64,000 nt of DNA. Source: Imbricaverruca yamaguchii. Its lineage: Eukaryota; Arthropoda; Thecostraca; Neoverrucidae. The notes beneath the pieces are model-generated. The model was not told the DNA's origin. It made no database searches and saw only the letters and a list, made by a program, of their open reading frames with translations. The stretch lies in assembly GCA_034440575.1 (NCBI GenBank), contig JAOTOL010001547.1:1596001-1660000 (forward strand), in the 5' to 3' direction. How positions within the stretch are numbered: position 1 is the first letter of the stretch; each line of letters begins with the position of its first letter. This document shows positions 33,167 to 45,883 of the stretch, one piece after another. Made by a program: the position numbers and the translations under genes.

Positions 33167-34680
33167 AATCCGACCGCTACAGATCTGACAGGGCTTAAAA
33201 TTAGACATAGATCACTTTGATCGATTCAGAGGTCACCTTCGTGGATTCGGATTGGCTTTGGTAAAGGATACCAAGACGTATTATGTTCTAGTGACAAGCC
33301 AAGTGGCAATTGCCATCTATCTCTCACCAATGACGATGCAAGCATCGTCCCGTTATCCAAAATATGAAGCCTGAGTAACCTGACCATTACATCACTAACG
33401 CCACGAAAGTTATTCACCCAATATGTGGATTGGCTGAACCGGACGGCGCAATGGACATTTTGTCTGTATGTAAAGGAAGTATTCTTGGGTTTTCGGCCTC
33501 ACTGGCAATAATCTCATTTGGGTCTCGATTGTGAAGATCGTCGCCGACAAGACGCCAGTCGGCGGAGGCCTGCCTCGTACTATGGACAAAACAGACAGTT
33601 ATTAATATGCACCTCGTGCCACCCGAGAGGTGCCTCCCGCTTCCTCAGATATTTCATATTTGAATCATACGCTGAATTCCTCGCCGACGGGCTGAAATCT
33701 ACCAGGTGCAACCATGCCACGCTTTAGCTCCAAGTTCGTACATGTCCGCCAGCCACAGCGTGAACTGTCGTGAAAACATTTGACCAGCTGACCCTGCCGG
33801 CTAGGAGCAGGGTCAGGCTTGGTACCGGCACAGGTACCAACGCTGAGGTCGGCAGCAACTCAAAGCGTCTCCTCGTCAGAGCAGAAATGAGCAAACTCCA
33901 GCATTTGCCAACTACGTTTCTACAGGTACCTTCAGGTGGGACGTGTCCTCCAAACGTCGTGAAATTTACACGGTTCTTATGGGTCATATGATGGCTACAC
34001 TGAATCTCAAAACAATCATGTGTCCCTCTTCCCCTCCCACCATTCAAAGTCCTGGCATCGTTCATACATGGCCTTCTAGTTCCCAGTGCTCATGTTCATA
34101 CGCCGCACTACCACCGGTTGAAATCAGTAGCTTGTCACTTAGTTATTCATACAATGTTGGTATTCACATAATGTTGAGTGACATTTTAGGGCTGACATAC
34201 AACCACCTCTGTAGGAGGCGAAGGTATATTGGTTGGAACAAATGTTTGCGACCAGATTTCCGACTGGAAAGATAAAAATAAATCCACCAAATTCAAGCGA
34301 TGCACTAATGGCATCATTTGACACAGAGATTCCTTCGTGAAGACGCCAACTAGCAAAGGAATTATGTTTAAACGGGACAATACCTTGGAGCAAATTGGCG
34401 CTCTGGAATCAGCAATGTCTCTTGCACTACTATGGATCAGCAAATTATTACTTGGTTTTGCTCTCAGCTTTGGTCATGGAAAGCAGCCAGGGTATCTCGA
34501 ACGATCTTGAACGTCTAAGTGGATTGTATTTCCTCTAATTTTCACTCAAATGCGTATGCAGCATTGAACTAGAAGTATTAAAGAGGGTAAACAAAATACG
34601 CAAGGCCCCCCACTGGTTGATCTCGCCCGCCGGCTGGGGGAAGGGGGAAACTTCCGGCGCCATTCCAACCCTATCACCCT
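33167..34680. other. Intergenic DNA, no gene recognised
   Basis: Short open frames only, none with recognisable motifs. Confidence 0.4.
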
Positions 34681-34682
34681 CC

Positions 34683-35885
34683 CCAGTGGTGTACCTGGGA
34701 TTTACGTCAGCGGGAGGGAAAACGGATTTGGCACATGTCTAGCCTATTCCTATCCTTATTTGTTAAAAGTTATCCAATATCGACCACTATTTTTCCGAAG
34801 GGTTTCATTTTTTGCCCGCATAATTAACGACAACCTAAGTTTCTGTGGAGAAGATCCAACTCCATTTGGCACTTCAGAGCGATTGCCTGGGCCCGGATTC
34901 GTTTTCGATATCCCTGCTAATTTTTTTTTCGGACTACCAGGTTGATTTTGCTCTGGTCCCGGTTCGATTTCAGGCAACCTGCTTAATCTTTTGAGAACCC
35001 TGAATACTTTTTTATGGATCCCGTTGTGGTGCTTCGGGGTACGGCTCCATTTATTTAGGAACCGTTTTTGAACACAACATGGAAGTTTTTGTTTAACCCC
35101 ACAGTGATTTTGTTGGCTCCTGTGCGATTTTTGTCGGATCCTCGGAGCATAGGCGCACCGGAGGGGGGCCAGGCCCCCCCCCCTCCCCATGAGACCAAAG
35201 TGCCCTTTTGGCCAAAAGTGCCCTTTTGACCGAAAAGTGCCCTCTTGGGCGGAATGTGCTAAATTCAGCCCAAAGATCACCTGCCTTATGTGCCCCGCCT
35301 GTGCCAAAGGTGCCCTATGGGCATAAAACTACCCTTTTGGCCACAATTTGTTTTTCACGCCCATCCCCCGGTCAACAAAGTGCCCGCTTGGCCGGGATGT
35401 CCCAAATTTAGCCCGAAAATTACCTGCCTGATGTTTTCCGCCTGTGCCAAAGATGCCCTTTGGGCCCAAAACAAATGTCCTTTTGACCAAAAAAATATTA
35501 ACGCCCTCCCTTCCCCCCCCGCCCGGTCAACAAACCTTCCAGTGTACCCCGGGCCGCAAAGTGCCCTTTTGGAGCCGGTCAGGTGCCCATTTGGAGCTGG
35601 CCAAGTGTCCTTTTCGGTCCGCCCCCCACCCCCCCATGGAAAAATCCTTGGTGCGCGCCTGCCTCGGAGTAAAGTCTCTGGCGCAGGCGGCAGCGTTCAG
35701 GGCCGTGACGCGAGTTGTCGGGTACCCGGTGCGAATTTTGGGTGCTCTGGGTAATTTTTCGGGACCCCTTTTTATTTGATTTTAGCCCAAGTTGCTTTTC
35801 CGGGTCTCGGCGCAATTTTTGATGTCTCGGTGCAGAACATTGTTGGCTCGGTCCCCCATTCGAGGGGCAAGCACCTATACTAGGA
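34683..35885. mobile_element. Degenerate repeat-rich element with GTGCCCTTTTGG motif
   Basis: The word GTGCCCTTTTG(G/A)CC and variants occur more than ten times between 35205 and 35610. A block starting CGGAATGTGCTAAATTCAGC near 35251 recurs about 142 bp later as CGGGATGTCCCAAATTTAGC. The left ATAGGCGCACCGG (about 35149) and a right end reading ATAGGTGCTTGCCCC in reverse complement (about 35880) could be inverted ends. There is no conserved protein. It is probably a non-autonomous DNA element of unknown family. Confidence 0.45.
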
Positions 35886-36242
35886 GTTTTCAAGTGAAGG
35901 GAATTGTTCATAGCAATTGAAGAGTGAGCAAGGAGCTAAAATTTTGGCTGTCTGAGGTTTCAGAACACGTGAAGTTTTTGGCACGTTATGTGCCCTGACA
36001 CAAGATGCTGCGAGCGGAGGCAAGTTGAAAGTTTGGCTGTTACACCATTTTGTTTGATTTGTATAACTACATTTGATGCAATATACCATGTTTATGAAAA
36101 ATGCGTTGATTACAGCACGATCTTTCGTATGATAAATTTGCTTTCACCATTTCGTTTCCACTGGATATCATTTCCATTGACCTCCATTAGCCCACTATGA
36201 AGTTTGAGTCGGGGTGCAGTAATTGAACACAAATGGGAGACT

Positions 36243-36274
36243 ACGTCTACGAGCAATGTAATGCTCGTAGACGT
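36243..36274. repeat. Perfect 13-bp inverted repeat
   Basis: ACGTCTACGAGCA at 36243-36255, six-base loop ATGTAA, reverse complement at 36262-36274. The word CGTAGACGTCG follows again at 36279. Confidence 0.9.
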
Positions 36275-38821
36275 CGTCGTAGACGTCGGTTTTGTGAAAA
36301 AGTCAAAGTGTTGCAATGAAAAAAGTAGTTAATAATATAAACATTTGAAATATATTTTTGCAAGCCCAATTGGTCCATTCGCTAAATATATCTGAAGGAG
36401 GGGCAAGCATTGGAATTGGTTCAAGCCTCTCACCCCCTTAACAATGGAATAATTTAGCATGCCGTACGCAATATGGTTAAGGTTGGTTATTAAGGCAAGT
36501 ATATCATTGCAATAAGGACTAGTTATTGATGTCACTATCTATATTTTCTGATCTACTTATTCGTGGCATAGTCTTTACCTTTATTAACCTTTTCCCAATA
36601 AGAGCGCGTGCTTGCTTGAGCATCACTTTGAATTCAAATTGCAATATTTTGGGAAAAGTTGGGTCTGATTGATACCTGACCACACAAGTAGCATCGATTG
36701 TCATGGCATCGATTGTCACATACAATCTATTGCATGGCGCATTTCATTCACATTTTTCTGACGATATTTGCCTCATGCGATCTTCTGCAATGGTTCTTCC
36801 GATGTTGCACTCCATTTTTGTCTTTAAGCGTCTCCTTCAAAGTAATTCTTTTTCGGCGGTATGCTGCGTGGGATCTTTGTTCACGACGTCCGTTCATCCA
36901 ATGTTTTGCAATGTAATGCAATGTCTACAAACTGCAATCGCTTACTTGAAATGTTCTGGAATGCGGCCCTTTGTCGTGCACGGTCTTATTCTTACTATTT
37001 CTACTGTAAGATCACTTTCCATGCGATTATTTATGCAGATATCCTCACACATTTTCCGTCATCGTTGCACTTGCGCATGACTCGGGTGCAAATGGTAGAT
37101 CGTGGACATGCTACTCGCACATCTCTCGGATTGGTGGTGGTGCGTGTCCACTGATGAATGTGAATGGTTTTTAGTTTAAGAACTTCACCCCATCAGTATC
37201 ATGGGAGTGTCTTGAATCAGTGTCTTTGCTACAGGCAGAGCCTGTGGCATAGATCGTGACCCCACAACATGATAGTATAATTTCATTCCAATGGCAAGCT
37301 TTTAGATCCAGATTCAAGTGCCATCAATGAACCCAATATAATGAAGAAACGAGACACCGTGTCATTTCTGGTGGTGCTACGGCCGAAGGAAAACCAATTT
37401 ATAGCATCTGCCATCCATTTTGCACGAGATACCAGCGTTTATCAGGCTGAACAATACCGAAAACAAAACACACTGCGCAAGCACATATGCAACGTCAAAA
37501 CGCACCAGCCAGCACCAAGAAGCCCTGATTAGATACAACAACAACTGAAAAGAACCAGAGAAGGCAACTGTCCGATCACGCATCAACAGGATGCCGCTAA
37601 AGTCGTCATACTTTGCATGGTAATGTTTTGCAGACTGACCCACAATGTGATGGAAGCCCTGCTCTGGTAGCTCATTTCACACTAACTATCGTGCCAATAA
37701 GTAATCACCCACGACATATACCGCTGAGTATCTGGTCCTACGTTAAGACAATGAAGTTTTGAGGAAAAGAAAACTAATTTGGTGTATTGCAATGCACAAT
37801 CAGCATTCTCATTGTATTCACCCTTTGATGTACATATCTTAATTAAGAATTATCATTTTACTTTCTATATTCCACCCCACAATGTTGTGCAAAATTATGT
37901 AACCATTTTCTGATTATTTTGTTCTCCAACCATATGTGACGAAGTAATTGCATTGCTTTCTTACAATCACATTGGTGTGGTAAAGAAATGAACTGTTCGT
38001 GTAGTAAGTACTATAGCGAGTTGGCTCTTGTTCCATCTGTGGCAGGATTGTGACTACTCAAAGCATCTGCATGTTGCAGTTGTTACCGTTCACAGTCGGA
38101 AGTTGTTCACAACAGGGGAGAGGGTGCACGGTTGTAAGCATATGACATGGCCAATTTCAAAGAAAAAACCTGTTCAGTCTCCTAAAGGTACATTACTGTG
38201 ATCAGTAGTCATGAAAGAACGACCCATGGAACGGGAGCAACTAGCAGAATCATTTCCAACTATATTGCTTCGACATAACACGGCAGCTAATGCAAACAAC
38301 GTGAATACTCATGAATGCTCACGAAGCATTGGAGGGGCAAATTTAACTTCCCTCCAGTTCTATCCCACTCAGTACCCCATGGCTTGAGCATACCGTGTGC
38401 GGCGCACAGGTCCACCTCCATCCCATCCGTCCGTAATTGATGGCTTGGAACAACATTTAACCATTGCTATTGCAGTATTACATGGCAAGAAACTGCATGA
38501 AGTGTGCTTTTCTCAACTTTTAAGCATGTTGATTGGGTGTATCGCCCTACTCTTCTGATTCTTCGAAGCGCCAGATATGCGTTGTGTATTTATGATCTGA
38601 GAGAGGAGCTGACTGTGTCGATGGATGAACATTCTTGTACTTGGGTTAGCATTGGAAAATTGATTAATTATAACAGCAATCGGAGCTTCTCAAGCTTGGA
38701 TCACTACGTTGCTCATCGCAGCCTGTCCTGACTCCCGTGCCTGTGACTGACACCCACTGCTGATCACAAAATCAGCATTTTGTACAACCTGTATGGTCCA
38801 ATGGATGTAGTAAGCGGTGGG
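36275..38821. other. Intergenic DNA, no gene recognised
   Basis: AT-rich. Overlapping open frames at 36698-37154 share no recognisable motif and differ only in frame, so I do not call a gene. Confidence 0.4.
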
Positions 38822-39459
38822 GCACGTGTCGCTCCGGGTGGCCACCTCGCCACCTGCGGGTCTGTCGCTCCGGTTGGCCACCCCGCCACCTCTGGCTTAT
38901 GTCGCTCCAGATGGTCACCTCCGGGTTCTGTCGCTCCAGATGGCCACCTCGCCACCTGCGGGCTACGTCGCTCCGGGTGGCCACCTCGCCACCTGCGGGT
39001 TATGTCGCTCCGGGTGGCCACCCCGCCACCTCCGGGTTATGTCGCTCCGGGTGGCCACCCCGCCACCTGCGGGTTATGTCGCTCTGGGTGGCCACCTCGC
39101 CACCTGCGGGTTATGTCGCTCCGGATGACCACCCCGCCACCTACGGGTTATGTCGCTCCGGATGGCCACCCAGCCACCTGCGGGTTATGTCGCTCCGGGT
39201 GGCCACCTCGCCACCTGCGAGTCATGTCCCTCCGGATAACCACCTCGCCACCTGCGTGTTATGTCGCTCCGGATAAGCACCTCGCCACCTGCGGGTTATG
39301 TCGCTCCGGATGGCCACCTAACCACCTGCGGGTTGTGTCGCTCCGGATAACCACCTCACCACCTGCGGGTTGTGTCGCTCCGGATGGCCACCTCGCCACC
39401 TGCGGGTTGTGTCGCTCCGGATGGCCACCTCGCCACCTGCGGGTTATGTCGCTCCGGAT
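38822..39459. repeat. 37-bp minisatellite, about 17 copies
   Basis: The unit contains GGTTATGTCGCTCCGGATGG followed by CCACCTCGCCACCTGCG, with substitutions. It ends 540 bp upstream of the CP-C TATA box. The period is not a multiple of three; the long open frames across it rotate through the frames and are artefacts. Confidence 0.95.
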
Positions 39460-39997
39460 CGTCATGAGCTGTGACACGTCGTGCCCACAGCGAACTAATA
39501 AGCCGTTGCACGGACGACCCGATTGCTGGATTACAGCCAGTTCTAGGCATCGCTCGAACGGCACTTTAAGCGCAACACGGCTGGCTTAAGACCGAGCACA
39601 TCCCTTGCAGAAATGAATTGAGAGGTTCCTGACAAAAGGCGATTAATCGCACTGCCGTCGGGTGCACTGGCAGGCATTCAGTGTGCATCGCCAATTGTGC
39701 TGTTCGTGTGATATGAGTCAGACTACCGACACGCCTAACAGTGCACAGTCATGGCCGAGGAGTCTTCACACGCACTACGGATTTTGTGATTGAACACTGG
39801 CCTGGCTCACCTCGCTGTCATTAGTGCCTGTGTCATAGTGTCCGTTTGGCATCACCCTCTCAAATGCAAGATGCCGTTGGAACTTTCGAAGCAAATCTCG
39901 AAGCCACGAAAAAGTGCACAAGGCCATGGATAGGTCTGTAGAACGAGTGTTCGCCTCTGCGGTGCTGATTTCGACCAGACCAGTATCTCGCAGATGG

Positions 39998-40033
39998 TAT
40001 AAAAGCCGGCATCCCGCCAGCTGTGTCGTCAGT
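39998..40033 (+). promoter_or_regulatory. Core promoter of CP-C (TATA + TCAGT initiator)
   Basis: TATAAAA at 39998-40004; TCAGT at 40029-40033, a perfect arthropod initiator core with its A 33 bp after the TATA start; ATG at 40061. Confidence 0.75.
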
Positions 40034-40060
40034 GACCGCTGAATTCTGCCAGCTGCAAAC

Positions 40061-43000
40061 ATGAAGCTGGTAAGTATTACAGGTGCGGACCGTCGCCGTC
40101 CCGTGCCAGCGCGAACGCCGTTCGGCCTGCACGTCTTGCTACCCACAGACACATTTCGGAACATTTTTGGTCACATTATTCTGGATGATATTTACTTCTG
40201 CTTCATTTGCACTCAAGTTGCGATACTTCAGCCCTTCACACACACCAAAAATACTCATGCAAATTTTATGGCAGCCAAATGTCAGCTGTGAAACAAAAAG
40301 TGTTGCTGCAGTGCCCCACATCTAATAATTAATATAGTTACAATTGAACAATGCCAGCCATCTTTTTGTTTGTTAATTATTACACAGTCAGAAGTAACTT
40401 CACCAATTACAAAAAAAACGATGGACGTTTAGCTCATCATAGGTTGTGACAAATCAGTGCGAGTTCACTCCAGAGCTTAAGCTTAGTGGCATACTGGTTG
40501 CGCATCCGAGCAGACAAATATCAACAATTTATTAGCATTTAGTTGTGCAAAGTAGTGTAACATTATTGGACTCACAGTAGCAACTCGTCTTCATGTAGGA
40601 CAGTGCCTGTAGGCTCGTATACAATAGGCCACCTTACATATATTTGCACAAATTATAATTTCACTGTCGCATTTAATTTAGAGCTCAATACCGCCAGACA
40701 TCTCCGGCCCAAGGACTTTGGATGGGGGTGGGGGCATTGCCGTTGTGGTATACGTTCATTTTAACCCCATGGGCGCAATGTTAACCTTCGAGACGGCTGG
40801 GGGGCGCTTATCCTCATCCTCTCTTCTTTGGCACCACCTGTGCTTCCAGTCGAGACGGAGGGCTATCAGTTTCACGGTAGTGGTGCTCGCGACCAGACTT
40901 TCCGAAAACAGGCTCGGCTACCATTCATTCAGCATTCATACTGGTACTACTGTTCACACATTGTACAATGACCATGGGAAATCTTATCAGCAGTTTCTTC
41001 CGACCAAAAGTATGTGCACCCAGATCGCCAGCGCGATGATAGATGTGTGATCCAAGCTCGCAGTATCTGACATGCTCATGCTATCGATCAATTGTGAGAA
41101 CAGTTACATAGGTGGCATTCATCACAAAGCTTCATCGGGTTAAAGATCCTACTCACATTTGCACTTTATTTTATCGGAATGTGTGCTTCGGAGCCTTTGC
41201 GGAATTAGGAACGTCTTGGGCGGAATTCGCTGCCAGGACCCGCAACTCATCAACTGATATTGCAACTCGAATTAATTGCAGAATATGAACTGAGGGTGTA
41301 GTGGTGCAAGTGTCCCGACATGGCCGCGCTTCTGCTGGGTCACCGGCCCTATAGGATCAGTTTCCTGCTGGTCCTCCCAGTCAGCGACTGAACGCGAATG
41401 CCTCAGACATTGGTCGGGACGAGAGCTGTATGACATACTCACAGACGGCCATAGTTTTCGCAGCAGCCTGTATTCCCGACAGGGATCATGTTTAGGTTAG
41501 CGCACATCAATGGATGATGACCGTAGTGTAGTCCGCTGAACTGCTGCAGTTCACAATTGCTGGCTGTCAATTGAATCTGTTTATAAACGGCTGCAAAAAC
41601 CATTGCGAAATTGAGTGAATTGTGTCTTGTCAAGGTCGCTGTCTTTCTTCAGCTTGGAAAACACCATTATCATTGACAAAAAGGCTTGTTAAAATTATTA
41701 GCATCATCCTCATAACTTGTGTGATGCCCAATCACCAGGATTATGCATTATTCCTACAAGTATGCGACTCATCGTCAAGCACCGTCAAATGAACAGCTAC
41801 CCTTCAGATACGAAGCTATTTGCTCATTGATCCTCTCCTGGGTTCTAAGTTAAATGAAAAGTGTGGTTTGAAAAAAACAATCAGCCGGCATCCAGTATTT
41901 GTCATCAAATGATCACTAATTGATATGAGCCAGTAAGCACGCTCTTCACTCCTTCACAAGCTTACCCTTCACTGTTCGGCAATCGCGTTTTAAAAACTTT
42001 GCGTATAATACCTTTTGGGAATGTTTCGCTCCGCTTGTGCTCTTCTAAATGGTGCACCAAAATGTAGCGCTGAAAGTTTTGATATTTGTTCTGTTTATTT
42101 TTTCTCCAATAAATATCACACAACAGTTCACACTGTTTTCCCGTCAATACATGGCTAGTGGAATATGGTCATAATCCTTTTTCGCGAATACAACCCGGGG
42201 CAATGAAATGCAGTGTAGGTGGTGTCAATGTGACAATACACTTCTTCCTGTAGCACACGCATACGAACGTCCATACCTACATACACCGTTGTGGAATCAT
42301 ATAGGGTACATGCTAGGGGAAAACACAAATATAAAGTTATCTGAATTGTCTCAGAAATGACTGATATACCTGCTAAACCCTCAAGGTATTTTTTATCGCG
42401 ATTCGCGTACCTCTCAAAGAAAAAAAGGCTATGGTCTGTAAACGGCATATTTATGGCATCGTTTGCAGGCTTTGCATAGTTTATATGGACAAGTTACGTC
42501 AAGTGTTTTCAAGAAAGTAGGGAAGCAACCATCACTGGCGCCCAAGAACAATTCTGGTTTCCTCGTTCGTTGCTTCCTTTCGTAAGCGTGCCACCTGAAG
42601 AGCACGGTCTGTCCGCAGTTCGTTATCGCCGCTCTGTTGCCACTCTGTGAATGTCCGCAGTTCGTTATCGCCGCTCTGCTGCCACTCTGTGAATGTCCGC
42701 AGTTCGTTATCGCCGCTCTGTTGCCACTCTGTGAATGTCCGCAGTTCGTTATCGCCGCTCTGCTGCCACTCTGTGAATGTCCGCAGTTCGTTATCGCCGC
42801 TCTGCTGCCACTCTGTGAATGTCCGCAGTTCGTTATCGCCGCTCTGCTGCCACTCTGTGAATGTCCGCAGTTCGTTATCGCCGCTCTGCTGCCACTCTGT
42901 GAATGTCCGCAGTTCGTTATCGCCGCTCTGCTGGCGCTGGCCGCCGCCCGGCCTCAGAACTTGGCGGGGGAGTACGACCCGGCGGCGGAACTTCGCGAAG

Positions 43001-43305
43001 CCGGAATTATCCGTATGGAGTTCAGCCAGACCGACGAAGGCGCCTTCCAGTACGGCTACGAGACGACCGATCCCGCTCAGCAGGACGTGGTCGGCGGGCC
43101 CGAGCAGATCGGCGACCAGGTGGGCATCCGCTCGAAGGGCTCGTACTCGTTCACCGCCCAGGACGAGAACGGCAACGACGTCCCGATAGAAGTCCAGTGG
43201 ACGGCCGACGAGAATGGCTTCCAGGCTACCGGCACGGGCATCCCGGTGGACACCAACGCTGCGGCTCAGGCAGCGGCGTACGCCGCCGCCGGAGCGCCGA
43301 TCTAA
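40061..43305 (+). CDS. CP-C: RR-1-type cuticular protein (exons 40061-40069 and 42913-43305)
   Basis: Predicted 133-residue secreted cuticle protein, the close paralogue of CP-A. Exon 1 encodes MKL and ends at GTAAGT. Exon 2 starts FVIAALLALAAARPQN after TGTCCGCAG and carries the same acidic segment, QYGYETTD, GSYSF, VQWTADENGF, a GIPVDTN motif and an Ala-rich tail, ending TAA. Most differences from CP-A lie in the last 25 residues. The intron (2.8 kb) ends in eight tandem acceptors of the same 42-bp unit as CP-A. The 42913 acceptor is chosen because it gives a normal signal peptide. The first acceptor copy (42619) is preceded by a different sequence from CP-A, so the arrays share units but not their left flanks. 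The nearest poly(A)-like signal is AATACA at about 43518. Confidence 0.87.
40070..42610 (+). other. CP-C intron 1, non-repetitive part
   Basis: No coding sequence or clear transposon recognised. Mostly AT-rich. Confidence 0.45.
42611..42933 (+). repeat. 42-bp minisatellite spanning the CP-C 3' splice site
   Basis: Eight acceptors in tandem. First exon bases would be 42619, 42661, 42703, 42745, 42787, 42829, 42871 and 42913. Units are nearly identical to each other and to those of CP-A; the commonest variant is GTTGCC for GCTGCC. The frame is open across the array and each unit encodes FVIAALLPLCECPQ. The opposite strand is also open through it, which produces a 361-codon shadow frame. Confidence 0.95.
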
Positions 43306-44466
43306 ACCCGTCATCTCCAGCCCGGACCCATCCACTCGGTTACTCGCCGCGACAATCGCCACTGGAGCGTGCCCACTCTGGCGGAACCAGCTGCCACCGA
43401 CCAGCTCCCACTTAACAGTCCCCAGTGATCTCCCCGGCGCAAGTCTTGGGGGTTTGTTGTGTGTGCCGTTAAGCTGAAAAGGTACTGTCATGTAATAGTT
43501 CGAATCGTTTGATGTCAATACAAATGCATATTGCACCGGATTATTTGTTTTGTCCGAAATAGCAAAACAATCACACAACATCGGACTTGTTTCACCTGAT
43601 GATTTGCTTTGTTCCAAATGGCTGCTACGTGTTCCTGAAGTGATATCGTGACGAGCCCATTAACTGGTGCCAATACACAATCAGACAAACAAAGAGCTAA
43701 TTCCGATAACTTGTAACGTATTAACTTGCATAGTTCACTCGCCTTAACGAGCTGTGAAAATCTAAGTCGGCCACGTAGTTTACACACCGGTCGGTCCCCA
43801 GAGAATCGCCGTTGATCTCCCGTTGGCCGAGCGTCAGAATAACAGTGCAGCAGTACGCGCGATCGTCAATAACCGGGGCATACCCAAATGGAAAACTTCT
43901 CTTGGTGGGTGGGAACTAGAGCTGCCACTTTTTCGTTTAAAAAAACTCGCACGAGATACGGCACGAACACAGGAAATTATGACGCGGTATGGCACATGGC
44001 ATGGCAAGCTGAATGGTGGCACGACAAAAGGTACGGCAAAAGAAAAGACGCCAACTTAAGAAGGGGCTAACAATCTTGGTTACAGAAGAAAACAAGCAAT
44101 AACTGGGCTGAAAATTAGTTGACACAATGACTGAATCAGCATCAACTCTGCATTTCAAGATGCTTCCATGCATGCATACACCTGGCCTTTTGTTTTCCAC
44201 GTGTATGATTCGTGGGTCGTTCCTGACCCACGGTTGCCATTCTCACTTGGCATCTTGGAAGTTTTTGGCTGAGCATTTAGGCATATTTGCGCAAGGTAGA
44301 ATGCTCAGTACGTATTTTGCTCCGGCATAGCTCTGTCGAATCATGCCTCGAGTAGACAGGCCATTACTGTGCTGTATGCACGTTGGACCTGAAAACAAAG
44401 CGTCTGCCTTCAATGTGCATCTTGGACGACATGAATACGAAGCAAGTTGGAAGCAAATATTAACCG
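43306..44466. other. 3' flank of CP-C and intergenic DNA
   Basis: The first 210 bp are the probable CP-C 3' UTR. Beyond that no gene or clear repeat is seen. Confidence 0.4.
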
Positions 44467-45705
44467 GCGCCGTCTCTGGGGAGAGGTCTTCAACCGACCC
44501 CCTCAGGTTTTTCGCGGATAGTGAACTAACGGCGCGTGGCAGCACGCCACAATTTGTCATACCTTTTCCCACATAAATTTGGCGAGCCATATCAAAATTT
44601 TGAAGTCAGGTCATCTAGGGTCAACGAGTTAGTTAAAGTCACGTGAGGTCACCTCCAAAAACGTTCGACCAGTCGTCACGCTTTAACAGATACAGCTATT
44701 TTGATGAAACTTTCAGCGTTTGCTTATCTTTAGTGACGCGACAAAACGTACGAGAGGAATATTTTCATTTATTCCGTTTTTGACTAATTATTTATTTTGC
44801 ATTTTTGCCTATTAGGGTTCAAATGGAAGATTCTGGCTAAAGTAAGCATTTTTCATTAGAGCAAGTTAACTTCCAACAATGTTTGTCGGTCTGCTCTACC
44901 CATTAGAAGAGGAAAATGAAAGACAACTTGGAAATTCAAACTTTTGAAATTTCAACGCGAAAATTATTTTGGGGGACCAAATAATGTTGTGGCTTTTCTG
45001 ATACAATTTTTTTTCCTTCTCAAATATCCACAAAATGAACTCCCCAAAACCAAAAACATAACGTAAGTCGTGAAAAGTGAAAATGTAGCCACCCCAGTGA
45101 CGTCACTTTTGGGGAAATTCATTGCTGCTTATCTTTAGGGATGCAACAAAACGTACCAGTGGAATTTTTCTTCTTTTTTTCCGTTTTTGACTACATATAA
45201 ATTTCGCATATTTGCCAATTGCAGTTTAAATAGAAGATTCCGGCTAAAGTAAACATTTTTTATTGGAGTAAGTTGACTTCCAACAACGTTTCTTGTTCTG
45301 CTGTACGCATTGGAAAAGGGAAATTAAAGAAAACTTGAAGACTCAAAATTTTGAAAACACAAAAATAAATTGTACTTTTGAGGGGCCAAACAAATTATCG
45401 CCCTAGTGGATTTCGCTGTCCTTTTCCCATTCCAAATCAATTTTGTTTTTCATATATCCACAAAATGATCTCTCCAGAACCAAAAACATAATGTAAGTTG
45501 TGAAAAGTCGTGAATCTAGCATCTAGTCTAATCTAGCCCCATGGTAACGTTACTTTTGGGGAGAAATTGTTTTGTGGGGTGGGCCCGGACCCTACTCGTC
45601 GAGCGCTTTACGATGACACCTCTTTGGTTTTCCTGCGATGCTTAGTTTGGATTTTAGATTGGGGTTACTAACCGCCCCCCCCCGCCCAAGATGGGGTTGT
45701 GAGGA
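44467..45705 (+). mobile_element. Dispersed non-autonomous element, copy 2 (with internal duplication)
   Basis: Aligns with 8324-9150 throughout. It is about 400 bp longer because the segment beginning GCTTATCTTTAG at 44716 is repeated at 45124. Left end GCCGTCTCTGGGG, then GCGGATAGTGAA; right end in reverse complement CCCCATCTTGGG, then CGGTTAGTAA. A half-site cluster is at 44608-44651. No coding capacity. Confidence 0.65.
44608..44651 (+). promoter_or_regulatory. Nuclear-receptor half-site cluster (DR4-N12-DR4)
   Basis: AGGTCA (44608), GGGTCA (44618), AAGTCA (44636), AGGTCA (44646), with spacers of 4, 12 and 4 bp, the same as in copy 1. Confidence 0.45.
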
Positions 45706-45883
45706 TCTGACAGGAAAGACACTCGCACGTCCGGCGGTCCGCGCCAAGTTCGAATGTCCGGGGGGACAGATGTCTGCCCCCGCCCCAAGATCTCTAGCAC
45801 TATGCTAGCTAGCGATAAACTAAAAATGGCGTTGGATAGCTGATGACAAGTTCTATCGAAAGTAGTTTCGTCATTTATTCGCT

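Noticed and set aside
32355..33220. Long open frames in several frames over the 30-bp array
   Set aside because: A repeat whose period is a multiple of three keeps frames open by itself; there is no signal peptide, domain or codon preference.
38780..39589. 269-codon open frame over the 37-bp array
   Set aside because: It is made of minisatellite units with shifting frames; the sequence outside the array shows nothing conserved.
42532..43617. 361-codon open frame on the minus strand
   Set aside because: It is the antisense of CP-C exon 2 plus the 42-bp array; the plus-strand frame has the conserved RR core.
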